Positions 17,701 through 26,776 are shown, counted from the first letter of the stretch. The stretch: 64,000 nucleotides of DNA from Falsiroseomonas oryzae (GCF_027856955.1 NZ_JAPSMD010000003.1:1-64000); one strand, 5' to 3'. The notes: a model not told the origin generated them from the sequence alone. Numbers and translations are program-made.

Positions 17701-19805
17701 CGCTCAAGCTTGTCGAGATAGTAGGTCTCATTGATGCTGTTCAGTCGCAAGCGGCCACCAAGCGCGCTCATGGTGACATTCATGAGCTCTCGAAGATAAG
17801 CGGAGAACCAACGTAGACGCAGCGGGTGCGACATGAGCATCAGCGCCCGAAGGCGCGAGTTGCAGTGCACGACGTCCTGTCCTGCAAGCAGCCGGAGCCG
17901 AGGGTCCAGCACGCCATTCGGAATGTACTCTCCGCGAAGACGATGCAGCAGCTCTCCCCAGGATTCCGCATACGCAGCCAGTGTGGATACGGAAAGGCCG
18001 GAGCGAGCGACCTCGGTGAGGAAATCCCTGCGCAACCGCTGAAGCTCGTGGATGCCGGGATCGGATGCGTATGCAACGTTGGATCCAGCGGCCCCGAATG
18101 CGCGATCGAGCGGGGTCAGACGCTGCGCGGCCTGTGTGACAAGATCGGGCCACTCGGTCGAAGCTTCGAGGGGCCCGTCGCTACGAGGCGCGTCCACCGC
18201 CGCCATCATCAGCCAGCCGAATGCCAGCCATTCGATGTCATCAGGACGCCAACGCAGGGTGGCGTTCTCTTCCAGAACCGTCCCGTCTGCCCGCATGATC
18301 CGCAACTCGAGCGGGACGCCTGTCCAGGTCAGCGGTAGGTCGGTAGCACCTTCTTCCAGCTCGTCCGATGTCCCTTCCGCATGGCCCTCCCTCGCACGCG
18401 GTTCAGGCGGCGGGACGATGGAGGTCAGCTCAGGATCGGTCACGAACAGGATGCCGGGCGCCTGGAGCGCCGATCCTTCTGCCATCTCTGCCAGGCTCGG
18501 CCCGTAGAGGAAGGCGAACAGCCCAAGCGAGGCTCGATCGGCTTCTTCGAGTCGACCACAGCGCAGCTCGCACCGAGCGGCCTCCTCGTGGGGCACGCTC
18601 CGAATGATCTCCACAATCTGTGTGAAGATGTTGTCGAAGCTACGGTTGCGAGGATAGGCCAGCCTCTGGAGCAGCTTCTGTGTCGACATGGGGAGGCCGT
18701 CGACGAGCGGAGGCGTGTCTTCCGGCGGTACGGCTTCTATGAGGGCTCGCGCAGCCTCTCCTTCACGACGGTTGAGGCCATCCTGCACGCCCAGCGCCTC
18801 GAACTCAGTAATCCGCTCGGGAGCTGCGGCCAGGATCTCCTCATGTACGCGGTCGCCCAGCGTCACGCCCGTCACGGCCGACTTTGCAAAGATCTGGCGA
18901 TAGACCGCAAATGGGACCGCCTCTCGGGCGGCGTCAGAGCGCTCGTGGACGTACGCAACACAAAGCCGACGCCATCGAGCAAGCTCCTCGCCCGTCAGGG
19001 GCTGCTGGCCGTTCTTGAAAATCGTGCGTTCGATCAGCTCGGTCAGCTCATCGGGGTCCTGATCCACACCGGCTGGGTTCATGAGATCCGCAAGGCGGAA
19101 ATTGAGCGCCAGCCGTCTCCTGGGGTCGCTGTCCTCGCTCCATGCCTCATCAGGAAAGAGCTGAAGCATGGGCAGAGCCCGACCGATCCCGCGGTCCAGC
19201 GTCTGCTCGTCTATTGCGCTGCGCCTGAACGCCAGGATCTCCCGCGCAGCACGCTCGACGAATGCGGCAAAGGGTCTGACGGAGACGGCGATGCCGCTGT
19301 CCCGCAGCGCGGTCCTGACGATCTCCAGACGCTCCGGCAGCTGCTTTGGAGGCTCCACGCCCAGGCCACACACGGCCTCCCATCCCAGCTGCATCAGACG
19401 CCGCAGCGGCGAGAAGCCCTGCGTTTCCAGGGATCCGTCGAGATAGTTGCGGTCGAGCACCGTGAACATCGACTCGAGACCCTGCTCGTCCGACTCAACC
19501 TTGGTCTGCAGGTAGAGAAGCCCCGTCTCGTTGTGGTTTCGGTACCACGTGATCGACTTGTCCGGATCGGCGAAATAGCGAGCATCACAGGCGATCTCGC
19601 TGTCTCGCGCGATCACGACCCGAATGGCTGCAAGCCCGTCGGTGTGAGCGTGTCTTGTCCAGAGCTCCAGTAGATCGCCGACCTCGCCTGGCAGCAAATT
19701 CTTGAGCCGCAGAGCCGGACGACCGTCGGCGCTCTTCTCGCCAGGATTGAGGAGGAAGTGACGTGCCGTCTCGTAAGCCAGGCAAGCGATAAGGTTCGCA
19801 GTCAT
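14748..19805 (-). CDS. Giant FtsK/HerA-type motor protein, DndH/DptH-like
   Basis: A 1685-residue protein. The last 220 residues form an FtsK/SpoIIIE-type ATPase: Walker A GGATGSGKSEAL near residue 1480, Walker B VVVLDEYADLV near 1570, and sensor IIATQKPSAENISTTVRSN. The 1400-residue N-terminal part has no motif I can name; it is mixed alpha/beta with acidic linkers near 500 and 1320. Size, C-terminal motor and position as third gene after an ATPase and a ~430-residue protein match DptH of the DndFGH restriction module, which cuts DNA lacking phosphorothioate marks. The start overlaps the upstream stop by 4 bp (ATGA). Assignment rests on architecture, not alignment. Confidence 0.6.
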   Translation of the reverse strand: MTANLIACLAYETARHFLLNPGEKSADGRPALRLKNLLPGEVGDLLELWTRHAHTDGLAAIRVVIARDSEIACDARYFADPDKSITWYRNHNETGLLYLQTKVESDEQGLESMFTVLDRNYLDGSLETQGFSPLRRLMQLGWEAVCGLGVEPPKQLPERLEIVRTALRDSGIAVSVRPFAAFVERAAREILAFRRSAIDEQTLDRGIGRALPMLQLFPDEAWSEDSDPRRRLALNFRLADLMNPAGVDQDPDELTELIERTIFKNGQQPLTGEELARWRRLCVAYVHERSDAAREAVPFAVYRQIFAKSAVTGVTLGDRVHEEILAAAPERITEFEALGVQDGLNRREGEAARALIEAVPPEDTPPLVDGLPMSTQKLLQRLAYPRNRSFDNIFTQIVEIIRSVPHEEAARCELRCGRLEEADRASLGLFAFLYGPSLAEMAEGSALQAPGILFVTDPELTSIVPPPEPRAREGHAEGTSDELEEGATDLPLTWTGVPLELRIMRADGTVLEENATLRWRPDDIEWLAFGWLMMAAVDAPRSDGPLEASTEWPDLVTQAAQRLTPLDRAFGAAGSNVAYASDPGIHELQRLRRDFLTEVARSGLSVSTLAAYAESWGELLHRLRGEYIPNGVLDPRLRLLAGQDVVHCNSRLRALMLMSHPLRLRWFSAYLRELMNVTMSALGGRLRLNSINETYYLDKLERLSAHGQPPMLATDARTLLVPVSEHGVAEAYAAIKQEGQITTLWKSELDETSLGDISQQVLEYLRAHPHKADGISLLFVLPSGGSVPGRVVQLIRKGEWRDLPVRCHVVAPRAKWPGVIEHFQVLETESRMAGAGRLNPPLQLELLDWQGEVSASQLLRQLSFDVAIVPNFFGDKVDVNEHAEAPRAGRGRFDPLYDAPVHVDVDADPGSVSIVLTPDMPDPVLDDWSTINVRLLRSEAIVPSSPEWTDFVKLRIRFEEAAALFSSLHECSHWVVTLDRYVGRSQIESLPQRPDVLTVREGVGQNGLATLVVSSNAGRKFVIQRLARKLERLSGSVSGLDVSKLATRIYDEIREVAPGLILRSMGISRITEEVLGLMVAKLIADREMPAPPGATSIWISLDEHSDWFGGDHGVRADLCRVDLARQDDPQTRMGRLQIGIVAVEGKLRQQFDPYGVAQASRAAALIRGGLAPRVEGSDENMADAHFWRRSILSALRGVSDKAAVHHVRSGGDAVAARLDIEDAIDIRAGSFEVVSQRALYSICLYERQGKLDREMLEGVTVFRSSAKHLLELVEANPALGGRAAPVRQNEAEMSEGTDSIAGGNTDLEPRSAVTVTTVKTPSLTSGPTATALRGGMGDARMQAAYQVVLDTLAEFKISVQTPDDGRSPFIEGPAFVQYRVLPARGVDPKRVAGCEDALRLALKLEEGKRLRFAIGGGTVNIDVPKLDADRYFVRAEDLWSAWSRPSSGQLAVPIGENQLGEVVAINFSSPNSPHLLIGGATGSGKSEALNTVLRGLTRFYSPDELRLVLVDPKQTELAPFEGSPHLLGQIGYFEDDAIECLEAAVEEMQSRYQRFRTERVRDLPEYNAKFPSDRLPWQVVVLDEYADLVSEGETRRQVEAAVKRLSQKARACGIHVIIATQKPSAENISTTVRSNLPAQLALKCRGVAESRVVMDEPGAETLNGKGDAFLKVGDRVERVQCALVK

Positions 19806-21088
19806 CGTACGTTCCGAAAGCCGACCATGCGTGTCGAGTCCGAGTAGGCCTTGAGAAAGCCTGCCGCGGAGAGCTGAGCGGCAAATGCGTCTTCATTATC
19901 CTCGAACATGCTCGCGTCCAGCCGGCTCAGCAGACCTTCGCGGGCTGCGGCCTCACGCCCAACAACGATACCGAAGCGTCTGTTCAGGACCTTGTCGATG
20001 AATGCTTCGAACGGTACTTCTTCCAGTGCCGGAATCTGGGAGAGCACCAGTGCTTCGAGCAGATCCAGGCCGATCGTAAAGTGCCGCTTGCCCGTGAACG
20101 CGTTGACGAGCTGCGTCCATGCACAGGTGCGCGTGAAGAAGCCAGTCAGGTCGCGTCGCGCCTTCGGCTTCAGGTCCGTACCGTCAGGAAGGCACGCTTC
20201 GGCGGCGTCGCCGATCAGTACCACGACGTCCTTCAGCGCTCGCGCGGACTCCCGGCGAAGCTGACTGGGACCTGATCCACAGTCGACGATTATCGGCGGA
20301 CGCACCTGTCCGAGCCGGCGTGCTGCCCGGTCACGCTGCACGAGGGTCAGCCACATTCCCGTCCAGTTTACGACAGCCTTTACGCGCGCCGTCGACGAGA
20401 TGTCGGTATGCGAGAGGATTCGCGCCATGCCGGCGCGGAACTGCTCATCCAGCTCGTCCCCCTGCGGCTGCGCGCCCTGTTCGATCTCATCGCCTGTGAC
20501 GTTGATGTACTTGCTGTGGGAAGCCAGGACGGCAGCCAGACGTTCCAACGGCGTGTTGGCCTGCTTGGGCATCAGCTCCCGAAAGCCAGCTATCAGCTCA
20601 GCGCGGCGCTTTGGATCCGGATCGGTCCTCAGAACCTTGTATGCGAGCGCGCCACCACCACGCAGGTAGCGGCGCTCGACCTGCACGTCTCCGCGCCCCT
20701 GAGATCGGGCGTTGCGTGCGTCCCAGTGGATGAGCGATCGGCTGTAAGGGAAGAAGTGGGCCGCCTCCCAATTCGGGGTCTTTCGATCGGGCACGCGCAG
20801 CTGAAGGCAGCTGAGGAGATGCCGGAGGATCTCGTCGGCGTTCTCGCCGACGAAGAACTTCTCGCCGAGCCCGAGCTTTGCAAATCGCTCCGGATCCCAG
20901 ACGAGGCGCCGTGCGAAATCCAGGCCCGTTCTCGTGAATGTCGGCGTGTCTGTGCTGGTCAGGATATCGTCAGCCGTGCCGTAGACGTAGTTGAACAGCT
21001 CCAACCCAGGATAGTGGCCGGCTGCATCGGAGACGAGAATGCCGCCGGTGAGGGCGAGCGAGATCTGCGGGGTCTTCACGTCAGCCAC
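19802..21088 (-). CDS. DndG/DptG-like protein of the restriction-like operon
   Basis: A 428-residue protein of unknown fold. A GTG start at 21088 overlaps the previous gene by 8 bp, and its stop overlaps the next start by 4 bp, so it is made in step with both partners. No catalytic motif is visible. The C-terminal 100 residues (from about FGIVVGREAAAREGL) look like a helix-rich, winged-helix-like segment. Length and middle position between a P-loop ATPase and a giant FtsK-type protein are those of DndG/DptG, a partner subunit of the DndFGH complex. Homology was not verifiable. Confidence 0.5.
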   Translation of the reverse strand: MADVKTPQISLALTGGILVSDAAGHYPGLELFNYVYGTADDILTSTDTPTFTRTGLDFARRLVWDPERFAKLGLGEKFFVGENADEILRHLLSCLQLRVPDRKTPNWEAAHFFPYSRSLIHWDARNARSQGRGDVQVERRYLRGGGALAYKVLRTDPDPKRRAELIAGFRELMPKQANTPLERLAAVLASHSKYINVTGDEIEQGAQPQGDELDEQFRAGMARILSHTDISSTARVKAVVNWTGMWLTLVQRDRAARRLGQVRPPIIVDCGSGPSQLRRESARALKDVVVLIGDAAEACLPDGTDLKPKARRDLTGFFTRTCAWTQLVNAFTGKRHFTIGLDLLEALVLSQIPALEEVPFEAFIDKVLNRRFGIVVGREAAAREGLLSRLDASMFEDNEDAFAAQLSAAGFLKAYSDSTRMVGFRNVR

Positions 21089-22928
21089 CCCCGACGACGA
21101 TCACGCCGCCCTCCTCCAGGGCCACCGTATGCAAGGCTCCATGCACCATTATGCTGATGCTGTCGTGAGCATCCTGTCGGCTCCGCTCGGCAAGCAGCCC
21201 TAGGAAGTTGAGGATCCGCCGGATGTCCGGGGCGTAAAACGTCTCCGGCAGATAGCCAGCGGCGGCGCGCATCACGCAGTCGAAGGCCAGCAGATCGAGC
21301 GCGTGCTGACGCTGAACTCCGTCTCCCAGCTCCACGAGAAGGAGGATGCTGCGCTCGATCCAGTCCACCGCGTTGCGGAGCGCATGCGGCTCGCCAGCCA
21401 CCAATCTCCAGCCATCAGACTGACGCAGGAGCCTGATCTGATTCGACGAGATCTTGCGCGATATGATTGCCGCCTGGCCCATCGAGCGCCCGAATGCGGG
21501 ATCCACCAGATGCAGGGTGGCCTCCGACGACGGCAGCCTCAGGCCCTGAAGCGTATGTAGGCCAGCTATCAGCCTGTTCTTGATCTTCACTCGCCGGCTG
21601 ACATCGTTCTCGTCTGAAAGCAGGAACTGAAAGTCGCCGTAATGGCTCACGCCGAGGCGCCGGGCCTCGAAATCCTCGCCATCCGAATGCTCAAAGAAGT
21701 CCCGACGGCGAAGTGCGCTCACGACGTCCCTGGTAAAGGCCGCCTCAGCACGCCGCTCATCGCTGTTTCGTCCTTCTCCGACTATGTCGTCGATGCCTCG
21801 GGTGGCGTCGATCGTTATCGTCCGGCTTCCGATCCGACGCGTGAACAGCAGCTCACAACCGGCATCCTTGAAGCCGTCAGGGTTGTTGATGAGGCGCTCG
21901 TCGACGCGACGCTCGGCCAGACGGCCTGGGTCCAGGGCTGCCAGTTCCTTCAGGACAGGAATCCTTGCCAGCTTGTCGCGACCGATGCTGCGCGGCGCAA
22001 AGAAAAGCGTGCTGTAGAACATGTACTCGTGCTGCCAGCCTTGCCGGTGCGCGTCGGCGCGTACGTCGCGGCACCGGAGCCCGCCAGTGAGCGCATAGGC
22101 AAGCGCCATGAGGATCTCGCGGATCGTGATGACCGTTCCCAGGCGCTCCATGAGCGCCATCAGCTCCTTCAGCCGCCGCCGCCGGACGGCACCTGTCTGC
22201 CCGCCCAACAGCGTGGCGTTCCGGTTGATCGGACAACCGGACTTTGCGTCGCAACTGTCACAGATGTTCCAGCGCCGCTGGTCGAGCCATCCCCACATCC
22301 TGCTCTCACCCGACAACACGCGCTCGGCGATCGAATCTGGCTCGGCCGCGACCGACTGGTAGTTCAGGTTCACGATGTGAAGGCGGCCATCATCTGAGGC
22401 TAGGCCTGACTGAAAAGAGTTCAGGAAGGCGGATCTCAGCCTGTGCAGCGAGGTGTCTTCCGCTGCAGCCAGGATGGATCTCAGGCGCCCCTCGTTCACA
22501 CAGACTATCGTGGCGCAAGTGGTGTCGGCCAGAGCCGCGGTCAGGAGATCCCGTGCCGCATCGGGGGTTGGTTCGGAGAAGTCCTTGAAGATACGTAGAG
22601 CACGCGCTCCCTGGCGCAGTTCCAGCGGCTCGAGCCTGCGTCCATCGCACGCCTCGCGCACTGCGCGCCGTGCAGCTGCCTCATCGTAGCCGAGATGTTC
22701 GCGGAGGATCCGGTTGCAAAGGTGCGTCTTGCCGTGTCCGGCGTCCCCGGTGAGCACAATCAGCGTGGGCTCGTCACCGAGCACGGCGGCCAGATATCGC
22801 AGTGCTCGAGTCTCGATCTCCAGGGAGTCGCGAGCCGTCCGGTTCTCTTCGTAGATCTGGTCGAAGGACACGTCGAACGGCAGGTAACGGTGAAGCCGCT
22901 CAACATGGTCGTTGATTTCGAACGCCAT
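21081..22928 (-). CDS. P-loop ATPase with Cys cluster, DndF/DptF-like
   Basis: A 615-residue protein from ATG 22928 (Shine-Dalgarno-like GGGGACC); a longer upstream start is unneeded. Walker A is LTGDAGHGKTHLC near residue 65, a possible Walker B is ATIVCVNEGR, and a Cys cluster CDSCDAKSGCP near residue 230 probably binds zinc. The rest is helical. As first gene of the operon it corresponds in size and features to DptF, the ATPase of the DndFGH restriction complex. An IS5-type element lies only 130 bp upstream and may have altered or supplied its promoter. An AAA/STAND-type ATPase of another defence system is the alternative. Confidence 0.55.
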   Translation of the reverse strand: MAFEINDHVERLHRYLPFDVSFDQIYEENRTARDSLEIETRALRYLAAVLGDEPTLIVLTGDAGHGKTHLCNRILREHLGYDEAAARRAVREACDGRRLEPLELRQGARALRIFKDFSEPTPDAARDLLTAALADTTCATIVCVNEGRLRSILAAAEDTSLHRLRSAFLNSFQSGLASDDGRLHIVNLNYQSVAAEPDSIAERVLSGESRMWGWLDQRRWNICDSCDAKSGCPINRNATLLGGQTGAVRRRRLKELMALMERLGTVITIREILMALAYALTGGLRCRDVRADAHRQGWQHEYMFYSTLFFAPRSIGRDKLARIPVLKELAALDPGRLAERRVDERLINNPDGFKDAGCELLFTRRIGSRTITIDATRGIDDIVGEGRNSDERRAEAAFTRDVVSALRRRDFFEHSDGEDFEARRLGVSHYGDFQFLLSDENDVSRRVKIKNRLIAGLHTLQGLRLPSSEATLHLVDPAFGRSMGQAAIISRKISSNQIRLLRQSDGWRLVAGEPHALRNAVDWIERSILLLVELGDGVQRQHALDLLAFDCVMRAAAGYLPETFYAPDIRRILNFLGLLAERSRQDAHDSISIMVHGALHTVALEEGGVIVVGGG

Positions 22929-23057
22929 TTGGTCCCCGGAGGCCAGCGCCTGAGGTCGGCTCCGGTGTGAAATCCGGATACCCGACAGCTGTCCTAACTT
23001 AAGCCCGCCAGGGATCGGCATTTCAACCCCTGAGTACTGTGACCGTTGCGGCGTCAG

Positions 23058-24273
23058 CTGGACACCTCCAGAAACCCTCTCGTCACGATAATGTCTGGCT
23101 GATTCACTGACGCGGATCAGCGCGGGGGATGGCGATGGTTCGGCAGCCTGGGTTCTTCGATGTGGAGGAGCGGCTGCGCGACCTGCCGGCCAAGAGCGAT
23201 GACCTCGAACGCATCGCGGCGTTGGTGGATTTCGCGCTGTTCCGGCGGGAGTTGGAACGGGCTGTGCCGCGCGCCGACGGCACGAAGGGCGGCCGGCCTG
23301 CCTTCGATCATGTGCTGATGTTCAAGATCCCGCTGCTGCAGGCGATGCACGGGCTGTCGGATGAACGCTGCGAGTACCTGATCAAGGATCGGCTCTCCTT
23401 CATGCGCTTCCTCGGCCTCGGGCTGGCCGATTCGGTGCCGGACGCCAACACCATCTGGGCGTTCCGCGAGGCGCTGAAGAGGGCAGGCGCGGTCGAGCGG
23501 CTGTTCGCGCAGTTCGACGCCACGCTGCGCGGCGCCGGCTACCTAGCGATGGGCGCGCAGATCCCAGAGGGCTGGGCGGAGAAGCCCACGAAGCTGCGCC
23601 AGAAGGACCGCGACGCGCGCTGGACGGTGAAGTTCTCCAAGGCCAAGCCGCGCGAGGATGGCGCGCCGCAGGTCGATCTCGCCGTACCGGCCTTTGGCTA
23701 CAAGAACCATGTCGCGATCGATCGCAGGCATGGCCTGATCCGCGGCTGGACCGCGAGCCACGCCGCGGCCCATGACGGGGCACGGTTGGCGGAGGTGGTC
23801 GATGCCGGCAACACCGCTGGCGATGTCTGGGGCGATACTGGCTATCGCTCGGCGAAGAACGAGGCCTGGCTGGCCGAGCGTGGCTCGGTCTCGCGCATCC
23901 ATCGCAAGAAGCCGCCGGGGCGGCCGATGTCGGCGCGGACACGGCAGGCCAATGCGCGCAAATCCGCCGTGCGCTCCGCGGTCGAACACGTCTTTGCCCG
24001 GCAGAAGGGGCCGATGGGCTTGGTGGTGCGCACCATCGGCATCGCCCGAGCGAGGGTGAAGATCGGCCTCGCCAACCTAGCCTACAACATCAAGCGCCTT
24101 GTCTGGCTCAGCGGCAGGCCCGCGCCGGTGTAGCAACCGCCCCAATCTGCCGCTGACCAGACCAGCGGTCCCCGGCGAGGTGCCGCCGCCTCGTCTCCAA
24201 TCGCCAATCACACGGCCACCAGCCCTGCGCTGACCTCATCGGCCGCCATCAACGGGTTTCTGGAGGTGTCCAG
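23058..24273 (+). mobile_element. IS5-family element with 20-bp perfect inverted repeats
   Basis: CTGGACACCTCCAGAAACCC at 23058-23077 is repeated exactly in inverted orientation at 24254-24273. The 1216-bp element carries one transposase gene. No target duplication is obvious at these ends. It sits between the start of the DndF-like operon and the NACHT operon, so it splits two defence modules. Confidence 0.85.
23129..24133 (+). pseudogene. IS5-group transposase lacking the first catalytic Asp
   Basis: A 334-residue IS5-type transposase, open throughout: MVRQPGFFDVEERL, FKIPLLQAMHGLSDERCEYL, RDARWTVKFSKAKP, the second Asp in GDTGYRS and the Glu in RSAVEHVFARQKG. Around residue 143-146 the sequence goes straight from GYLAMGAQ to IPEGWAEKP. 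In full-length relatives I know this spot holds a VDAT block carrying the first catalytic Asp plus about 20-25 more residues. An in-frame deletion near 23558-23564 therefore seems to have removed an essential residue, making the enzyme inactive though the frame is intact. Confidence 0.7.
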
Positions 24274-24316
24274 GTGACAGCATTCACCATCGTCAGTGAT
24301 GATTTCGGATGCAATA

Positions 24317-24344
24317 GTAGGCACCATTATGAAACAATGCCTAC
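24317..24344. promoter_or_regulatory. Inverted repeat upstream of the RNase H-like/NACHT operon
   Basis: GTAGGCA at 24317-24323 and TGCCTAC at 24338-24344 form 7-bp arms around an AT-rich 14-bp centre, about 90 bp before the first gene of the operon. Arm length and spacing suit a dimeric repressor or activator site. No regulator gene is adjacent. Confidence 0.4.
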
Positions 24345-24431
24345 AGTGCAAACGCTGGACCGCTCCGAGGGTAGATCCTTGCCGCCAGCGTACCATCGGT
24401 ATCTCAACACGGCAGGCAAGACGCTCGCGCG

Positions 24432-26738
24432 ATGACAGACAGTGACCCGATTTGGCTGGCCTATCTCCGGGCATCCTGGGGCCCCTCGCCGGAGCGACAA
24501 AGAGAACTGCAGGACCTCGAGGACAGGGTTCGCGCGGAGGGACGCTCGGGCGGAGTCGATGCGTTCCGGGCCGCACGCGCTGCAGGGGAGAAAGCCTACC
24601 AGGCCAAGCTGGAACTCGAGCAGGTGTTTGACACTCGGGGGGAGCATGCTGCCCGACAATGGCTTGTCGAGGCGAAGAGATCCTGGCTGAGCGACAGCAG
24701 GATTGTCAGAAGTCTGGAACTGAAGCTCAACGAGCGGATCACGCGCGGGCACACTCTTCGTAACCGCCACGGGCAGCCGACGAGGGTACGGACGACCCTG
24801 TTGGATGGCCGGCACCCGAACTGTCTGCGTGCGCTGCAACCAGCCGACTCCTGGGCGATCTACGTCGACGAAACCGGAGCCGTATTCGATGGCACGGTTG
24901 AACTGCCCGCCGACTCGAAGCGAGTGGGCCGTATGGTGGCCCTAGCTGTCCCCGATGGCGTCGATTTGCCCGATTGCAGCGGGTTTCATGCCAGCGAGCG
25001 AACCTTTGCCGAGGTCGACGAGGTGCTGCAACGCGTTCTCGATGCGCCGGTCGGCATCTTCGGCTTCAGCGTTCGAGACGATACTGCGCGACATCGGTAC
25101 TGGATCGGCCATGTCCTCCATCTCGTGCGCTGGACGCTGCTTCAACTGCCGTTGCCGACCGATGGCCGCAAAAGCCGGGTTCGCATCCTGATAGAAAAGC
25201 GTGACGCCTATGAGCCGTCGACAGATCTGAAAACCATGGCCCAGGCCATCGAGAGCGAGGTTGCGGCGATTGATCCGCGGCGATTCGACGGACTGGCGCT
25301 GGACATGGGGTTCATGGACAAAAGCCATTCGATGACCGGCTATGTCGATACCGTGGCCTTTACCTGGGGCAGTTCGGACAGATGGAACAAGGAGCGTTTG
25401 CGAAAATCGCAATTGCTCGGCCATTGCTTCATCGAGGCTACCGAACGCAGCCTTCACCACCTGTTTCTGGCACTGACGCAGGGCGGGCCGCTGGCACCGG
25501 CTGATTGGTATGAGCTTTGTGCGGCGGCAGATAATCAGGAGGACAGCTTCCTGCGCCGCGAGCTCGAGCGCCTCGGCAAGGCAATGGTGCGCTTTCCGAG
25601 GCATTGGGAGCTTTACCTTGCAGAGGTGCAGACGCGTCTGATGAGCAAGCAATATTCCCTTGCCGAGCTGGGCCATGCCATCGCCTGGCTGCAGCAGTAT
25701 GCGGACCCGTCGCAGATCATTCCGGGTACGCTCCGGCTACAGCTTGAAAGCAGCAACCTTGCGCTGGCCAACCACCGCGGGCAGATCCAGGCTGATCTGG
25801 TTTTCCGCTGCCTCGACTGGGTTGGAAAGCTGGAGGACGAGGCTCCGCAATTGGCGGCCGAGGCGCTTTTGCGCATGGCAAGCACCATGACAAATAATTT
25901 CGAGTTCAGCGCGCTACAAGACGCTGTCGAGGATTGGCTGTCGAAACCCATCGCGGTGGCGGGGCTGCTGAACTACGGCAAACTGCAATCGACGCAGGGC
26001 CAGATGCGTGCCTTTTCGGGAGATCCGTCCGCAGCCGTTTCCTGTTTCCACGCAGCCACGGCGACTTTTGCCCGTCTAAGCGATCCACAGCAGGTCACCC
26101 GCGAGACGCGCCAGACCAAAATCTACGAGATCATCGCACGGATGGACGCCATGCCTTTCAGCGCCGCCGGCGGCGAGCAGTCCGCCGAGGTCGAAACGGT
26201 GCTGGACGCCATTCGTCAATTGCTCGGCAACCGCGAGCCGGAGGCCATCAGCCGGTCGCTGTCCACGTCCGATCAGGCCGGGCGTTTCGAACATCATCTG
26301 TGGCTTCGCGCGATGGCCCGCTTCCCCCGCCAAATGGCCAGTGCCCGCGCGGCCTATCTCGACAATCGCGACCACTGGAAGACCGGGAGCGATCACCCAT
26401 GGCCGCTGATCCTTGCCTATCGGGCCTGGCTGCTGAACGACTCTGGCGAGACGGCAGAAGCGCGCTCCTGGCTGGAAGAGGCGGTTGCGGTCTGTCGCGA
26501 CGATGAACACGGTCCGACGCTCGAGTGGATGGCACGAGTTCTTGATATCCTGGCACAGGCGATCTGCTTGCCGCCTGGCGGTTCCGAGTGGGCGGCAGAG
26601 GCTGGATTGCGCAACCGCCTGCCGCATGCGCCCTGGTCGGCGCTAGCCGACTTTGCCGGCGAGGCCGCGCAGGGCGGAATGCCGCGTGACCGGATCTGGT
26701 CGCATCTCGCGAGATGCCTTCCCTTCAACTTCCACTGA
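24432..26738 (+). CDS. Putative RNase H-fold (DUF3800-like) protein with TPR-like C-terminal half
   Basis: A 768-residue protein I cannot place in a named family. Residues about 140-330 show a DUF3800/RNase H-like pattern: an Asp on the first strand (AIYVDETGAVFDG near 143), a strand with acidic residues (RILIEKRDAYE) and a later helix with Asp (GYVDTVAFTWG near 303). The N-terminus is helical and charged; residues 400-760 look like helical repeats of the TPR class. Its end overlaps the upstream in-frame ATG of the NACHT gene, and the likelier start is 39 bp on, so the two proteins are probably partners. A nuclease or nuclease-like effector is a reasonable guess; the metal-binding set is not complete enough to be sure. 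Confidence 0.6.
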   Translation: MTDSDPIWLAYLRASWGPSPERQRELQDLEDRVRAEGRSGGVDAFRAARAAGEKAYQAKLELEQVFDTRGEHAARQWLVEAKRSWLSDSRIVRSLELKLNERITRGHTLRNRHGQPTRVRTTLLDGRHPNCLRALQPADSWAIYVDETGAVFDGTVELPADSKRVGRMVALAVPDGVDLPDCSGFHASERTFAEVDEVLQRVLDAPVGIFGFSVRDDTARHRYWIGHVLHLVRWTLLQLPLPTDGRKSRVRILIEKRDAYEPSTDLKTMAQAIESEVAAIDPRRFDGLALDMGFMDKSHSMTGYVDTVAFTWGSSDRWNKERLRKSQLLGHCFIEATERSLHHLFLALTQGGPLAPADWYELCAAADNQEDSFLRRELERLGKAMVRFPRHWELYLAEVQTRLMSKQYSLAELGHAIAWLQQYADPSQIIPGTLRLQLESSNLALANHRGQIQADLVFRCLDWVGKLEDEAPQLAAEALLRMASTMTNNFEFSALQDAVEDWLSKPIAVAGLLNYGKLQSTQGQMRAFSGDPSAAVSCFHAATATFARLSDPQQVTRETRQTKIYEIIARMDAMPFSAAGGEQSAEVETVLDAIRQLLGNREPEAISRSLSTSDQAGRFEHHLWLRAMARFPRQMASARAAYLDNRDHWKTGSDHPWPLILAYRAWLLNDSGETAEARSWLEEAVAVCRDDEHGPTLEWMARVLDILAQAICLPPGGSEWAAEAGLRNRLPHAPWSALADFAGEAAQGGMPRDRIWSHLARCLPFNFH

Positions 26739-26776
26739 GCAGCGCGCCGTACCGCCTGACAGCAGCAGTTAGACAG

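Noticed and set aside
18381-19673. 430-codon plus-strand frame inside the giant FtsK-type gene
   Set aside because: It is antisense to a gene with 4-bp coupled neighbours; no Shine-Dalgarno or family resemblance.
21081-22928. BREX BrxC/PglY assignment for the ATPase
   Set aside because: Too short for BrxC, and there is no PglX-type adenine methylase, PglZ or BrxL in the window.
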